DNA from: Candidatus Flexicrinis affinis
GTDB taxonomy: Bacteria; Chloroflexota; Anaerolineae; Aggregatilineales; Phototrophicaceae
Assembly (NCBI GenBank): GCA_016716525.1
Contig: JADJWE010000002.1
Location: forward strand, 628,155 to 692,154
Reading direction: 5' to 3'
DNA: 64,000 nt
This document shows, in pieces, positions 1-10,664 of the stretch; positions within the stretch are counted from its first letter, which is position 1, and each line of letters opens with the position of its first letter. Position numbers and translations under genes: made by a program. Under the pieces are notes generated by a model that saw only the letters and a program-made list of their open reading frames with translations, made no database searches and had not been told where the DNA came from.

Positions 1-129
1 ATCGCCGAACTGCACTGCGGATTGGTCGACGTGTCGAGCGAAATTGGCAAAGGCAGCACGTTCCTGCTGTTGCTGCCTGCACGGCTGTCAACGACAACCT
101 TGACCGGTAGCGCACTGCTCAATGCCTGA
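1..129 (+). CDS. C-terminal end of a sensor histidine kinase (partial)
   Basis: The window opens inside a reading frame that ends with TGA at 127-129. The 42 visible residues include a G-x-V-x-V-x-S-E-x-G-K-G-S-T-F-x-L-x-L-P pattern, which is the G2 box and last strand of a histidine kinase HATPase_c domain. The gene therefore encodes a two-component sensor whose N-terminal part lies outside the window. Its stop overlaps the start of the downstream diguanylate cyclase by 8 nt, so the two are probably translated from one message. The sensor input and partner regulator cannot be seen. Confidence 0.75.
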   Translation: MAELHCGLVDVSSEIGKGSTFLLLLPARLSTTTLTGSALLNA

Positions 130-1781
130 GAGTTCGCCCGCTCTACTCGCTCGACTGTGGCCAGCTCGCACGTCCCTGCGGTCGCGTTTGGCGGCGCTCG
201 CCGGCATCGGCACCGTGCTTGTCGGCGCGCTAGTGGCCGTGATCACCGGGCAGGTCGCCCGTGCGCAGCTGACCGCCACCGTTGGCACCGCGCTGGTCTC
301 GACCGCGCAGCAAATCGCCGACCTGCTCGACCGTGAAATGTACGAGCGCTGGCGCGATGTCGAATTCACGGCGGGGCTTCGGCGTATGAACGATCCGAAG
401 TCGTCAGTAGAGGATCGTCGGGATCTGCTAAACGAGCTCAAGGGTACGTATCGCTACTACTCGTGGATCGGGTTCACAGACACGACTGGGACGATCATCG
501 CCGGCTCGGATGGACTTCTGGAGGGCGAGTCGGTCGCGGCGCGTCCGTGGTTCATCGGCGGTCTGACAGGTATGTTCGTGGGCGACGTACGCGATGCAGT
601 CCTGTTGGCGCGCGTTCTCGAAGTCGATCCGAACACGCCACTGCGGTTTGTCGACTTCGCCGTGCCGGTCAAAGCGCCGGATGGCACGCTGTTGGGCGTA
701 CTGGGCGCGCACTTGAGCTGGGAATGGGCGCGTGACCTGACGTCGTCGTTCCGGGTAGACAACGGCAGTGACAGCGTGCTGCGCGATCTCGATGTGATGA
801 TCGTCAATCGGGACGGCCGCTTGCTGATGAGTTTGGATGACGTGGGCGCGGGTGCCGTAGAGACCCTGCCGGTCGTGGATCCCGAACTATATGCGCCGCG
901 ACTCGCCAACGACAATCCGACCTATTGGCTGTCTGAGTGGCCGGATGGAGTCCGCTATGCGGTCGCCGCGGTCAGCGACACCGGATATGAGGCGTATCCT
1001 GGGCTTGGCTGGACGGTCGTAGTGCGACAGACCGAATCGATTGCGCTGGCGCCAGCCTCGCTCATTCAGGCGCCCATTTTGCTTGTCGGGCTCGCCGCGG
1101 GCGTCGTCGTCGCAGCGCTGGTGTGGGTCGCGACAGGCCGACTAATGCGGTCGCTCTTACAAGTCGTACAGGCTGCGGAGCTCGCCGCTTCCGGCGTAAA
1201 CCTGACCGATCTGCCGGTACACTCGCGGCTCGCTGAAGTGAGCCAGCTCAGCAGCGCCCTGACGCACATGATGCATGAGCTTGAGGGTCGCAAGCATGCA
1301 AGCAGCCACGACTTCCTGACCGGTCTCGCCAATCGTGCCGCGTTCGAAAGTGCGCTTCAGGAAACGCTCACCCGCGGCGTTCAGGTACAGATCGCCGTGG
1401 CAATCGTTGACCTAGACTCCTTCAAACCTGTCAACGACAAGTTCGGCCATGCGGCCGGCGACGCCGTGCTGCGTGTCCTCGCGCGCCGCTTTGCCGACGC
1501 CGTCCGCGGGCACGGCCTGCTCGCCCGGCTAGGGTGGCGACGAGTTCGCCGTGATGCTCGCGCCAATCGAGTCACAAGAGGCTGCTCTCGGCACGATTCA
1601 AACCCTGATTGACGCCGCGGGCGACGAGATCGAGGAGCTTTCGGTCGTCGTAGGGGCAAGCGCTGGAGTGAGCTACAGCCCCGACCACGGAATCACTGTG
1701 GCAGAGCTGCTGGCAGCAGCGGATCGCGCGTTGTATGCCGCCAAACGTGCGGGGCGCGGGCGCGCGCGCGTGGCCGATTAA
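122..1781 (+). CDS. Membrane diguanylate cyclase (Cache-HAMP-GGDEF), one frameshift
   Basis: The product is predicted to make cyclic di-GMP from two GTP. Residues about 20-45 form a membrane segment, an extracytoplasmic Cache-like sensor follows (about 60-290), a second membrane segment lies near 310-340, then a HAMP-like linker and a GGDEF domain beginning at HDFLTGLANR. The frame breaks near 1532, where one extra G in AGGGTGG separates LLARLG from the rest. Removing it restores an intact GGDEF signature followed by a normal domain end at 1781. The residue pair expected for an RxxD inhibitory site reads RGHG, so product inhibition through that site is unlikely. The start overlaps the upstream kinase gene by 8 nt. 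The frameshift is probably a sequence error; family assignment is secure. Confidence 0.85.
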
Positions 1782-1837
1782 CTCCAGCCGGTCTGCAAGT
1801 TCTGCCGGGGCGCGTCTGATACCGCGCTCGGGTTGAA

Positions 1838-3980
1838 TCAAGAATACCAGTTCAAACGTACTGCCTTGCGGGGATGAACGGACGTCGACCGTCCCGCCGT
1901 GGGTCTCGACGATCTTCTTGACCATCGCGAGGCCCAAACCCGTACCGCCCCGCTGCGCGCTTTGTCGGCCTTATAAGCGATCGAAGATGTGCGGAATATC
2001 CTCGGGCGCGATTCCGGACCCAAAGTCGGTTACGCTGACAGAGACGTGCGAAGGCGCTGCGTGGGTGCGATCTCGATTGGTTTGTCGGCCGGAGAAAAGA
2101 GGTAGGCGTTCTGGATGACGTGACGGCAGGCTTGTGTCAGCAGGTGTTGATCACCCACGATTGGCGGCAGGGACGGGGCCAGGTCAAGCTGTGGAGGGAC
2201 ACGCAATCCGATCGCACCGACGACGGCTAACGCATCACGAACCACGCCGTTGAGGTCGACCTCGGTCAGCGCGTGCATCGGCCCGGCGTCCAACGACGCG
2301 AGAGTCTGCAGATCGTCGACGAGCTTCGTCAAGTGCACAATCTGCTGTTCGATCTCGGACAGCCGCCCCTTACGGATGGCCGGATCATCCGCCCGGGACA
2401 TGACATAGGCCGCACTGCTGATCACGGTCAGCGGCGTGCGCAGTTCGTGACTGCTGTTGGCGATGAATTCGGCGTTGACGCGCATGCGTTCGCGTTCAAG
2501 ACGCAGTTCGAACGCCCGCTTTTCGGCCTCGCGCCAGTCTGTAATGTCGTGAAGCACGCCGACATGTGTAGCAACCCGTCCCGATGCATCACGGCTGAAC
2601 ACCCGATCGGCCGAGCGAATCGTCCTCCACTTCCCGTCCGCAGCACGCATCCGGAACTCGAGCTCGAGCACCTCGTCGTCGCCTCAGACGCGACAAGCCG
2701 CGCGAAGTGAGCCTGCTTGCGTTCGAGATCCGCCGGATGGACAAGATGGTCGAAAGGATCGGGATCGTAAGCGTCCCACCGATTCTTTGGGTAGCCGAGC
2801 AGTTCACGCACATCGACGTTCTGATAGATCGTCCGGCGCGTGCCGGTGTCGAGCAGATAAATCATCTCCGGCGCCGCATATGTCACCTGCTCGAGGAGCC
2901 TTGTCTGCTGCTCGCGCTCGGCATACGCTTTTTTGAGTTCGGTGTGTTCCGTCACCGTACCGACGATCTGCGCGAGCGTGCCGCCTTCCATACGAAACGG
3001 GACGATCTCGGTCTGATACCAGCGCAGATTTCCTTGTGCGTCGCGCGAACGCGCTTCGAACGACGCGTGTTCGTCACCTGGACAAGCCGCGCCAGTGCGT
3101 CGAAGACTTTCCAGCGATCGTCTTCCATCACGAAGTCAAACGTTTGGGAAGAATTGACCTCGTTCCACGTCTGTTCGTCAAAGCCGAAGAACGACCACAT
3201 CGACTGGCTCGAAAAAGCGAGCTCATCTTTGAGTACGTCGTAAACGAATACGAAGCCGGGCGTCGTGCGCAGTACGGACTCGAACATGGATTTCTGTTCG
3301 CGCAGCGCCGCTTCCGAGCGCGAAACTTGCTCAACTTGAGCGGCCAACGACTCGGTCTGCCCCTCCACGCGATCCAGCAGCGGATAGTGAACGAACACCG
3401 CGTAGCCGCCGATGGCGACCACAATAACGACAATACGCGCGATGTTGATGACCTGCTGCAGGCCCGATACTTGCGAGAATTCGGCGCGCTGACTCCGAGC
3501 ATAGGCGATGAGATCGGCAGTGAGTCCCGGCGTCTGCGCCTGAAGCAGGAGGACGTCGGGATTTTCGGCATCGACCTCGCCAATCGGCAACGCGCTCAAC
3601 CGTTCAATGGCCGCAACGACGGCCTCGATGCGCGGACGCGCCTGCAAGTCTTCGAGCTGGAACATCTCGCGGAAGTCGCTCGTATCGGGGAGGATGTCGA
3701 CCAGCGAGGTGACTTCGCCGATCTGATCTGCCTCGCGCTGCATCACCGCAAGCAAGCTGGCAGTCTCCCTCTCCCCGGCATCAATCAAGCGGTCCGCCAT
3801 AAAGGCGATATCGTCAAGCGGGGTAATGATCTCGTTGAGGTGGCCGAACAGCTCCGCAGAGTCGGTCTCGGTGGAGCGAATCCAATTGAACATCAGTTCG
3901 CTGCTGATCACCAGAATGGCGATCAGTACGACAAAGACGAGGGTGGCGCGGCGCGTTGGAAGCGTTAGCGTACGATTCAT
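1838..3980 (-). CDS. PAS-domain sensor histidine kinase, broken by several frameshifts
   Basis: Read from 3980 leftward, the protein starts with a membrane segment (FVVLIAILVISSELMFNW), an extracytoplasmic region, a second membrane segment (INIARIVVIVVAIGGYAVF), two PAS domains, a HisKA box (NSSHELRTPLTVIS, phospho-acceptor His) and a HATPase_c domain with GLGLAMVKKI and GGTVDV. These parts sit in different frames. Breaks are visible near 3050, 2690, 2080, 1985 and 1950, so no single frame encodes the kinase. The end is uncertain: one frame stops at 1838 just after the last HATPase strand, while the frame carrying GSTFEL stays open to 1572, antisense to the cyclase gene. It is convergent with the diguanylate cyclase. 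Either the sequence here is poor or this is a decaying gene. Confidence 0.75.
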
Positions 3981-4160
3981 CAGGTCCCGAGCACCCGTCG
4001 TCGCGGATGCTACTCAACAGCATACACATTGTAGCGCAACGTTACTTGCACAAGTTTTGTGAATTGCGTCCGGACCCATGCGCGCTGCGACAACATGACA
4101 GAAGTCATCGGGATCGCACGATTTTCTATAGATTCATGTAGATCTTTGGACATTTACCGA

Positions 4161-4166
4161 TATAAT
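4161..4166 (+). promoter_or_regulatory. Candidate -10 box for hemH
   Basis: A perfect TATAAT lies 31 nt before the chosen hemH start and overlaps the alternative ATG at 4165. No convincing -35 hexamer is seen at 16-18 nt spacing. Its position argues against using the upstream ATG. Confidence 0.45.
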
Positions 4167-4197
4167 GTTCGAGTCGTCACCCATCGAGTTAACGCGT

Positions 4198-5271
4198 ATG
4201 ACGGTCTCACGGTCGAAAGTCGGCGTCGTAGTCGGGCAGCTTGGCACCCCGACCGCACCGACTCCGCATGCCTTGCGCCCGTACCTGCGGCAGTTTCTAT
4301 CCGACATGCGGGTCATCGATTATCACCCGTTGGCGTGGCAGCCCGTACTGCACGGGATCATCCTGCGCACCCGCCCACGCCGGTCGGCGAAGCTGTACGC
4401 GCGTATCTGGACCGATGAAGGGTCGCCGCTGCTGGTCTATTCACGCCAGCAGGTCGAACTGCTGCAAGCGCGGCTGGGCGACGCGTTCGAGGTCGTCCTA
4501 GGCATGCGTTACGGCCAACCCGGCCTGATCGATGCGATCCGTGGGCTGGAGGCGCGCGGGATCGACCGCATCGTCGTGCTGCCGATGTACCCGCAGTACA
4601 GCTCGACCACCACAGCGTCGATCTACGACGGCGCATATCAAGGCGCGGCCGGCCGCCGGTGCCCGCTGTTCAACGAGCGCAAGCGTTTCGTGCCAACCTT
4701 GCGCTTTGTCGAGCCTTACTTCGACCACCCCGGCTACATCGAGTCGATGTGCCGCCATCTCACCGCACAAATCGATTCCATGGACGCGCCGCCGGACGTC
4801 ACCATTCTCACGTTCCACGGGATCCCGAACCGTTACATTCAGACCGGAGACCCGTACCGAGCGCAGTGCGATTCGACCGCCCGCCTGCTTGCCGAGGCCA
4901 TGGGCTGGGACGAGTCCCAGTGGCGCGTGAGTTTCCAGTCGCGGTTCGGGCCGGAGAAGTGGCTTGAGCCGTACACCGACGGCACGATTGAACAGCTCGC
5001 CCACGAAAAGGCTGGGCGGGTGCTGGTGTTCTCGCCGGGGTTCACCACCGACTGCCTCGAAACGCTGGACGAACTCGGCAACGAGGGGCGCGAGGCATTT
5101 GTCGAGGCCGGCGGCAGCGAGCACGACTTCACGCTCGCTCCATGCTTGAACGCCAACCCCGACTGGATCGACGTCCTCGCCGGCCTCGTCCGGCAAAATG
5201 CGGCGGGTTGGACAGACGCCGCCAGCACGCACGAATTTCACCACGCAGTTGAAGGAGCGACCCTACCGTGA
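4198..5271 (+). CDS. hemH: Ferrochelatase
   Basis: Ferrochelatase inserts ferrous iron into the porphyrin ring at the end of heme (or coproheme) synthesis. The 357-residue product shows the family landmarks in order: VVVGQLGTP near the N-terminus, YLRQFLSDMRVIDYH, LPMYPQYSSTTTAS, the metal-centre FHGIPNRYIQTGDPY, the FQSRFGPEKWLEP block and FSPGFTTDCLETLDEL. An ATG at 4165 would add 11 residues, but it overlaps a perfect TATAAT box (4161-4166), so I chose the ATG at 4198, which also matches the usual N-terminus. The stop overlaps the next GTG start by 4 nt (GTGA), implying translational coupling. The frame is intact although both flanking regions contain broken genes. Whether protoporphyrin or coproporphyrin is the substrate cannot be told. 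Confidence 0.93.
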   Translation: MTVSRSKVGVVVGQLGTPTAPTPHALRPYLRQFLSDMRVIDYHPLAWQPVLHGIILRTRPRRSAKLYARIWTDEGSPLLVYSRQQVELLQARLGDAFEVVLGMRYGQPGLIDAIRGLEARGIDRIVVLPMYPQYSSTTTASIYDGAYQGAAGRRCPLFNERKRFVPTLRFVEPYFDHPGYIESMCRHLTAQIDSMDAPPDVTILTFHGIPNRYIQTGDPYRAQCDSTARLLAEAMGWDESQWRVSFQSRFGPEKWLEPYTDGTIEQLAHEKAGRVLVFSPGFTTDCLETLDELGNEGREAFVEAGGSEHDFTLAPCLNANPDWIDVLAGLVRQNAAGWTDAASTHEFHHAVEGATLP

Positions 5272-5708
5272 ACGACACAACCCCGCACTCGACCTTGTTC
5301 AAGCCGCTTTCCGCCCCGGTTCGATACGCGTTAATCGCGTTCGGCTTCGTGTTCGTGGCCGTCGGGCTGATTGGCACGGTCGTGCCCGGCCTGCCGTCCA
5401 CGATCTTCTTCATCCTCGCGGCGCTGTGTTTCGGGCGGGCGTCGGAGCGGTGGTACCAGTGGCTCGTGACGCGCCCGTTCGTCGGCAAGCACTTCCACAC
5501 GTTCATGCAAGGCAAAGGCCTCACCGCACGCGCCAAGACCATCGCCATCGCGGCGTGCTGGATCATGCTGCTCGCGCTGGCGCTCACGGTCGTGATCAGC
5601 GCCGGGGGACGGGCTGCGCTGGCGGTGACGGCGCTCATTCAGGCGTTCGTCGTGCTGCGCGTGCCGACCTATGTCGAGCCTGAGCCCTCGCTCGCCTCAG
5701 GCGATTAG
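5268..5708 (+). CDS. DUF454 (YbaN-like) inner-membrane protein
   Basis: The 146-residue protein has hydrophobic segments at about 20-60 and 93-130 and the DUF454 pattern: a GLIGTVVPGLPST motif, then FFILAALCFGRASERWYQWL and a basic GKGLTARAKTIAI loop. The family is widespread and its molecular role is not established. It starts with GTG and overlaps the hemH stop by 4 nt, so it is likely co-translated with ferrochelatase. That linkage suggests, but does not prove, a membrane role connected with heme. The frame is intact. Confidence 0.85.
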   Translation: MNDTTPHSTLFKPLSAPVRYALIAFGFVFVAVGLIGTVVPGLPSTIFFILAALCFGRASERWYQWLVTRPFVGKHFHTFMQGKGLTARAKTIAIAACWIMLLALALTVVISAGGRAALAVTALIQAFVVLRVPTYVEPEPSLASGD

Positions 5709-5816
5709 ACCGGATTACTGTTAGGACCGGCGCGGAAGCCTGTCAGGTTCCGGTTAGCGACTGGCTGTCGTTCTATACTCGTGCGGATGTGTCCGGCCCT
5801 ACCGGGAGGCCCGCCG

Positions 5817-7578
5817 ATGTTCCGCGCCCTGACCCTGATTGTCTGTATCGCACTGCTGGCAGCGACCGGCGCTGCTGCACAGGATAGCCCGTACCTGACC
5901 GGCACCTTGACGACCGTGGACGTCGGCGGCGTCGAGCGTCAGTACGTGCTGTTCGCGCCGGATGACCTGCCCGCCGATGCGCCCCTTGTCGTCGTATTGC
6001 ACGGCCGATTCCAGTCGGCTCGGTCGATCGAGGCGTTCACGCACCTAAATGCCGCCGCGCAAGAAAACGGCTGGATCGTCGCGTACCCGAACGCCGTCAA
6101 CGGCAGTTGGGAGGACGGCGGGCGCGAGTCCGGCCTGCCGCGCACTGGCGATCCGGTCGATGACGTCGGGTTCTTCGACGCGGTCGTCGCCGACGTGACC
6201 GCTACCCACAGCACCGGTTCGATCAACGCGGCAGCCTTCGACACCGGCGGCACCCTGCTCCAGCGCATCCTGTGCGAAGCTGAGACCGAACTCGACACGG
6301 CGATGCTGGTCGCGTCGGTGGTGTGGTCGCACACGCTGGAACGCTGCGCCGAGGCGCGGATCGATACGCGCATGCTGCTCGTGTTCGGCGCGCTCGACTC
6401 GATTTACGAGCCGCTGGGCACGACCTTCGACACCCTGCCCCGCCCGGACGGCACGCCCAACCGCCGCGGCGGCTTTGACGAGACGGCCAAGTTCTGGGCG
6501 TCACGCGCGGGCTGCGACCCGGACTCGACGCAGACCGGTCAGTCGGTCGTGTTCGAAGGCTGCCCGATCGACGGCCAAGTGACGGCGATGCTGCTGCCGA
6601 GCGCCGGGCACGAATGGCCGCGCTCCGGCGACTACGCGATCACCGGCGGGTTCAACCCACTGCACGACGGCGTAACCTTGCTCGGTGAACTGCTGGCGGG
6701 CCGCCTGCCGGTCGATCCGGTCGATCCGCCCGACGTGCTCGTGCCGCCGCGCACATTCATCGCCTACGTGCCGACAGCCTACACCGCCGACGCGCCGCTG
6801 CCCGTGGTCGTCGCGCTGCACGGCCGGCCCGACACCGGTGCCGGATTCGCCGCCATCACCGCCATGACGCCGATTGCCGAAGAAGAAGGCTTCATCGCCG
6901 TGTTCCCCGACGGCGTCGACAACCAGTGGAACTACCTCGAAGGCGTGACGGGCGAAACGCCGTACAACTATGTGAGCGACGTGCGCTTCCTCGACCGGCT
7001 GATCGACGACCTCGCCGTCGACCTCAACATCGACGCGGCACGCGTGTACCTGACCGGCTTCAGCAACGGCGGATTCATGACCTACCGGATGGCCTGCGAG
7101 CCAACCGTCAACCGCTTTGCCGCGTTCGCCGTGGCCGGCGCGCTGATGTACCCCGAGTTTCAACCGCCGTGCCTTGTCAGTCCGCCGCGCCCGATGCTGA
7201 TCGAGCACGGCACCGAGGACATCAGCATTTCGTGGGACGGCATCACGCACATGCCCGCCCCCCGGCCACCTCGCCGTGACGCTTAACGTGCTGCAATCGG
7301 TGAGCTTCTGGGCCTCGCGCAACGGGTGCGATCCGACCCTGACCGAGCGATTCGAGTATCCGCGGGCGGACGAGCTGACGGCCGTCATCCGCTTCGACTT
7401 CGTGGAGTGCGCGGGCGCGCCGGTGACGTTCTACGCCGTGATGGGTGGTGGGCACGGTTGGCCGGGCGTGGATGTCGTGCCGGAGCGCATCGCCGGGAAC
7501 AACACGCACGACATCCACCTCACCCACGAAATCTGGGACTTCTTCAAGGATCAGCGCTTGGTGGAGAGTGGTCAGTAG
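5817..7578 (+). CDS. Secreted tandem PHB-depolymerase/feruloyl-esterase-like protein, one frameshift
   Basis: A signal peptide (ALTLIVCIALLAATGAAAQ) precedes two homologous alpha/beta-hydrolase domains of the LpqC/PHB depolymerase-esterase type, each with a LHGR segment and a conserved FWASR-x-GC block. The second domain (from about 6750) carries the nucleophile elbow GFSNGG and ends with GGGHGWPG, which holds the catalytic His. In the first domain the elbow reads AFDTGG, with Asp in place of Ser, so that copy is predicted to be inactive. The frame breaks at a run of six C (about 7258-7263); dropping one C gives an uninterrupted reading to 7578. The start at 5817 has a GGGAGG ribosome site. 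Probable role: hydrolysis of extracellular esters or polyesters; the substrate is unknown. Confidence 0.8.
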
Positions 7579-7597
7579 GCAGGAGTCAGGTGTAAGT

Positions 7598-7740
7598 ACC
7601 CGACCTCACCCCGCGTCGCTGCGCCCTCTCGAACGAACCTCACCCCAAACCCCTTTCCGCCTCGGAGAGGGGCTTTCAAATCCGGCGTGTGTTTCTCCCC
7701 TCTCCTCGGGAGAGGGGCCGGGGGTGAGGTCTGTTCTGGC
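7598..7740. repeat. MITE-like C/T-rich dispersed repeat, copy 1
   Basis: The segment begins with GACCTCACCCCGCGTCGC and ends with GGGGCCGGGGGTGAGGTC, so its ends are inverted repeats. It contains an inner hairpin CCCCTCTCCTCGGGAGAGGG. Its core (about 7668-7715) recurs almost base for base in the opposite orientation at about 27541-27593. It encodes nothing recognisable. Confidence 0.75.
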
Positions 7741-7779
7741 CGGGGGTGTCGTTACGCTTGGCGCACCGACCGCCTACTC

Positions 7780-7853
7780 GTAGGGACGCGATATATCGCG
7801 TCCGGTGGCGGCGGGCCGATCGCGTTCGCGGACGCCATGTATGGCGTCCCTAC
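7780..7853. repeat. Composite palindromic repeat
   Basis: Two adjacent palindromes are seen: GTAGGGACGCGATATATCGC ... at 7780-7803 and the GGACGCCATGTATGGCGTCC element at 7830-7849. The outer ends GTAGGGAC and GTCCCTAC are also inverted repeats. This resembles REP-type intergenic palindromes. Confidence 0.65.
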
Positions 7854-7880
7854 CACACCGTGCTTATTCCGCTGCTGAGA

Positions 7881-7985
7881 TCACTCCGCCACGCTGCGCT
7901 CCGCTATCCCTCGCCCTGAGGGGGACGGGCGTTCGTGTCCGGCGCGAGTCGTTCTCCCCTCTCCAGTTGGAGAGAGGTCGGGGGT
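7881..7985. repeat. MITE-like C/T-rich dispersed repeat, copy 2 (divergent)
   Basis: This segment carries the same module set as the copy at 7598 in shorter form: CCACGCTGCGCTCCGCTATC, a CCCTCGCCCTGAGGGGGACG hairpin, then CCCCTCTCCAGTTGGAGAG and GGGGGTGAGGTC. With the two preceding entries it fills the gene-free gap 7579-8017, in which I see nothing else. Confidence 0.6.
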
Positions 7986-8017
7986 GAGGTCTGCTTTGGG
8001 CGACGTACTTACCATTT

Positions 8018-9283
8018 CTACGGCGTCGACGTCGCTGTAGCCACCATGCACGGCCAGGTCCCATACGTCGGACAGTCCTGAACGAGTGGCTCGCCCGGGG
8101 GATCCTCGGCCCAACTGTACCCATGTCCCGGGTACGCAAGGTTGAAAAACGAAATGGCGTCATTGCTACCGGCCAGCCGATCCACATAGAACGCAAGACC
8201 CAATTCCGGGTACGCGATCACGATAAGATCTGGAGTCGCCGCTTTCGCGGTGTCATGTATCGTTGCGACTGGCGGTGAACCGAATACTTCAACGACGACG
8301 TCTACGGTTGTATCGAGGCGGCCATTCAATTGGTCGACCATGCCTGACACGATGTGTACGTCGATCGCTGAATCTGAGAATAGGAGTGGCAAGTCAGGGG
8401 CGTACCACTGAATCTGACCAGGCAGAACATAGTACTGGATACTCGCGCTTACGAGAGAATCGACTAACTCCTGCTCGGTCGTGACATTCGGCTGGATGCC
8501 GAGAAAACAGTTTCGCTGACAGTCCGGCCCGCTGAACAGGTTCAGCAGCGCCTGCCCTTCGGTTGAGAGCGACTGTTCGTCCATGTCGGCAGATGTAGAA
8601 ACGGCGGTCGGCGTCGCCGTCGGCGCGATACATGGGGCCACATCGTATGTTGCGCACTCTTGGGTCACTGGTGTGCCGGGGGGATGACTTGGCATACCGA
8701 CTCGGTTCTCAGGCTCAGTCAGAAACAAATAACTAGCTCTTTGGGTGTTCTGTGTTGCGTCTACAAAAAACAGTAGGCCCAAGTCTGGATACCCAACTAA
8801 GTACATGGGGAATTGATACGTTACGACCTCTGGCGCACCGAAAACCTGCAGGATTGCGCTCACGCGGACACCTATCGGAGCGGCAACTTGAATCACGGTG
8901 CGTTGATCATCTTCTCCGACGGTAATAGTAAATCCGAATGGATCGACTCCATCGTTGACCCCCGCGATCAGCTCAGGTTCCCAGTAAATCACGCCATACT
9001 CAAAGTGGTATGCTGTGTTGCTCTGTTCGAGGGATGACACAATCTCCGTCGCGGTAGTAACCCCGGGCTCGAGTCCCATATAGCACAGTGGCGAACATTC
9101 GCCTGCGAATAGACTGTTGAGGATTTTCACTTCAGATTGCGAATCGAAAGCCGATTGCCCGCCGCCGCCAGTGGGTGTTGGCGTCGTCACGGGCGTGGAT
9201 GGCACGGTCGGCTGGGCTTTTGACAGGCCGAGCAGCACAATGCCGAACAAGGTAACTAACAGGCATCTAGACAAGAGGTTCAT
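8018..9283 (-). CDS. Secreted protein with two copies of an uncharacterised domain
   Basis: The protein starts with a signal peptide (LLVTLFGIVLLGLSKAQ) and a Pro/Thr-rich linker. Two homologous domains of about 180 residues follow. Each opens with a pattern LNxLFxGxxCxxxCxxGIxPxVTT and later has IxWxxP, VFGxP and YPxLGLxFxVD blocks, and each ends with a CxTYxxxPC segment. The paired cysteines suggest disulfides outside the cytoplasm. I do not recognise the domain family. The ATG at 9283 is preferred over a GTG at 9295, but neither has a clear ribosome site. The frame is intact, unlike the genes around it. Downstream lies the repeat cluster at 7598-7985. Confidence 0.7.
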   Translation of the reverse strand: MNLLSRCLLVTLFGIVLLGLSKAQPTVPSTPVTTPTPTGGGGQSAFDSQSEVKILNSLFAGECSPLCYMGLEPGVTTATEIVSSLEQSNTAYHFEYGVIYWEPELIAGVNDGVDPFGFTITVGEDDQRTVIQVAAPIGVRVSAILQVFGAPEVVTYQFPMYLVGYPDLGLLFFVDATQNTQRASYLFLTEPENRVGMPSHPPGTPVTQECATYDVAPCIAPTATPTAVSTSADMDEQSLSTEGQALLNLFSGPDCQRNCFLGIQPNVTTEQELVDSLVSASIQYYVLPGQIQWYAPDLPLLFSDSAIDVHIVSGMVDQLNGRLDTTVDVVVEVFGSPPVATIHDTAKAATPDLIVIAYPELGLAFYVDRLAGSNDAISFFNLAYPGHGYSWAEDPPGEPLVQDCPTYGTWPCMVATATSTP

Positions 9284-9477
9284 TGAACATGTCACCGATC
9301 CAATCCGACAACAGCCCGTTCAATGGACGCTGGCGTGGAGATGATGCGGGTCAATCACCCGAAGCGTAACGCCGGATAACCATACCCGGCCAGTACCGTT
9401 GGCATGGCGTCGGGATGCCGGTAGTCAGGAGTTGCCGCGCGTGGTCTGTGTCGCAATAACCCCTTCCGTCCGTCGCC

Positions 9478-10664
9478 TCACGCCGGCGCGCCGCGGAACC
9501 GGCCCGCCCTTGACGCCAGCGCGATCGCCGCGACCGCCAAGACCATCAGCAGCGTATACGCGCTCTGCATGCCGAACGCGTCGGACAGGCCGCCGAAGAC
9601 CTGTACCGTGCTGATCACGGACAGCGACGCGATCATCCCGAAGCGCGCGCTGGCCCGGTTCGCCGCCGGCCCCGCCACCTGCATCCCGCTCGAGACGCTC
9701 AACGGGCCGAGGTTGCCAACTCCCAGCCCCATCAGGAACAATCCGGCGATGTTCAGCGCGGGGTGTGTGCCCAGCCAGTACAGCGGAAACGTCATCAGCA
9801 CCCATACGAAGGCCAGCAGCAGCACGCGCGAGTCGGGCATGACATCCAGCAAGCCGCCCGATGATGCGGCCGAGCGATCGCCACCGCGAACACGCGCGCT
9901 CATCACCGACGCCGACGTGCTCCGGGTCGAGCTTCACGACCGTCGAGAAATACGTCGCGCCCAAGCCGGAGATGAGGTTTTCGATGCCGATGGCGAGAAA
10001 CGCGAGGACCGCAAAGAACCAGAATGCGGCCGGAAGCGGCACGACTCGTGCGCGGCGCGCCGTCGCCGACGTTTCGGCCGGCGCTGTCGCCGGCGCCGGG
10101 ATCGCCAACCCGGCGAACAGCATCCGGTACAGCCCGACGGCAGCCAGCGGAATGAGCGGAATGGCTTGCCAGCCCAACGGCGAGCGCGCGATCATCCCCG
10201 CCAAAATCGGCCCGGCGATCATCGGCAGGCCGGCGATGATGTTGGCCTCGGCATACGCTTGGCCGCATGTGGGCCGGCAGCGACCGATATGGCCGTTGGC
10301 GACCATGAAGACCGAGCCGATCGCACAACCGAACACGAACATCGACGCGATTCGTCACCGGCAGCGATCCGCCGAACGCCACGCCCAAAAGGCCGATCCC
10401 GACCATCACCGCCGCGACCCACACCATCCGGTCGCTGCCCACGCGCGCGACGATTCTATCCGCGACCAGGCTGACGATGATGATGCCGACCGACGAGACC
10501 GTGAAGTGATAGCTGATCTCGGTGAACGTCAGGTTCAGTTTCGCGCCGAGGAACGGCATAGTCGGCCCGATGAGTGAGATCCGGAGGCCAAAGAACGCAA
10601 GAAAATGCGTAGCTGAACCATGTTGTCGCGTCCGGACGAAGGCGGCAGCGGGTTCGTTAACCAT
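9478..10664 (-). CDS. Major facilitator superfamily transporter, frameshifted
   Basis: Three overlapping frames together give a polytopic transporter. The N-terminal third (10664-10340) has FLAFFGLRISLIGPTMPFLG and the loop DRIVARVGSDRMVW typical of the MFS loop 2-3 region. The middle (10340-9905) contributes further helices (GWQAIPLIPLAAVGLYRML, FWFFAVLAFLAIGIENL), and the last part (9880-9478) has the final helices ending in AIALASRAGRFRGAPA. Breaks lie near 10335, 10265 and 9895. A GGATG ribosome site precedes the ATG at 10664. Substrate unknown. The breaks fit the general pattern of frameshifts in this third of the window. Confidence 0.7.

Noticed and set aside
1572..1837. Extension of the reverse-strand histidine kinase through the diguanylate cyclase gene
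   Set aside because: The HATPase domain is complete before 1838 and the further residues are antisense to a well-supported GGDEF domain; the open frame probably reflects a frameshift that hides the true stop.
4165..4197. Upstream ATG at 4165 as the hemH start
   Set aside because: It overlaps a perfect TATAAT box and would add 11 residues not usual for ferrochelatases.
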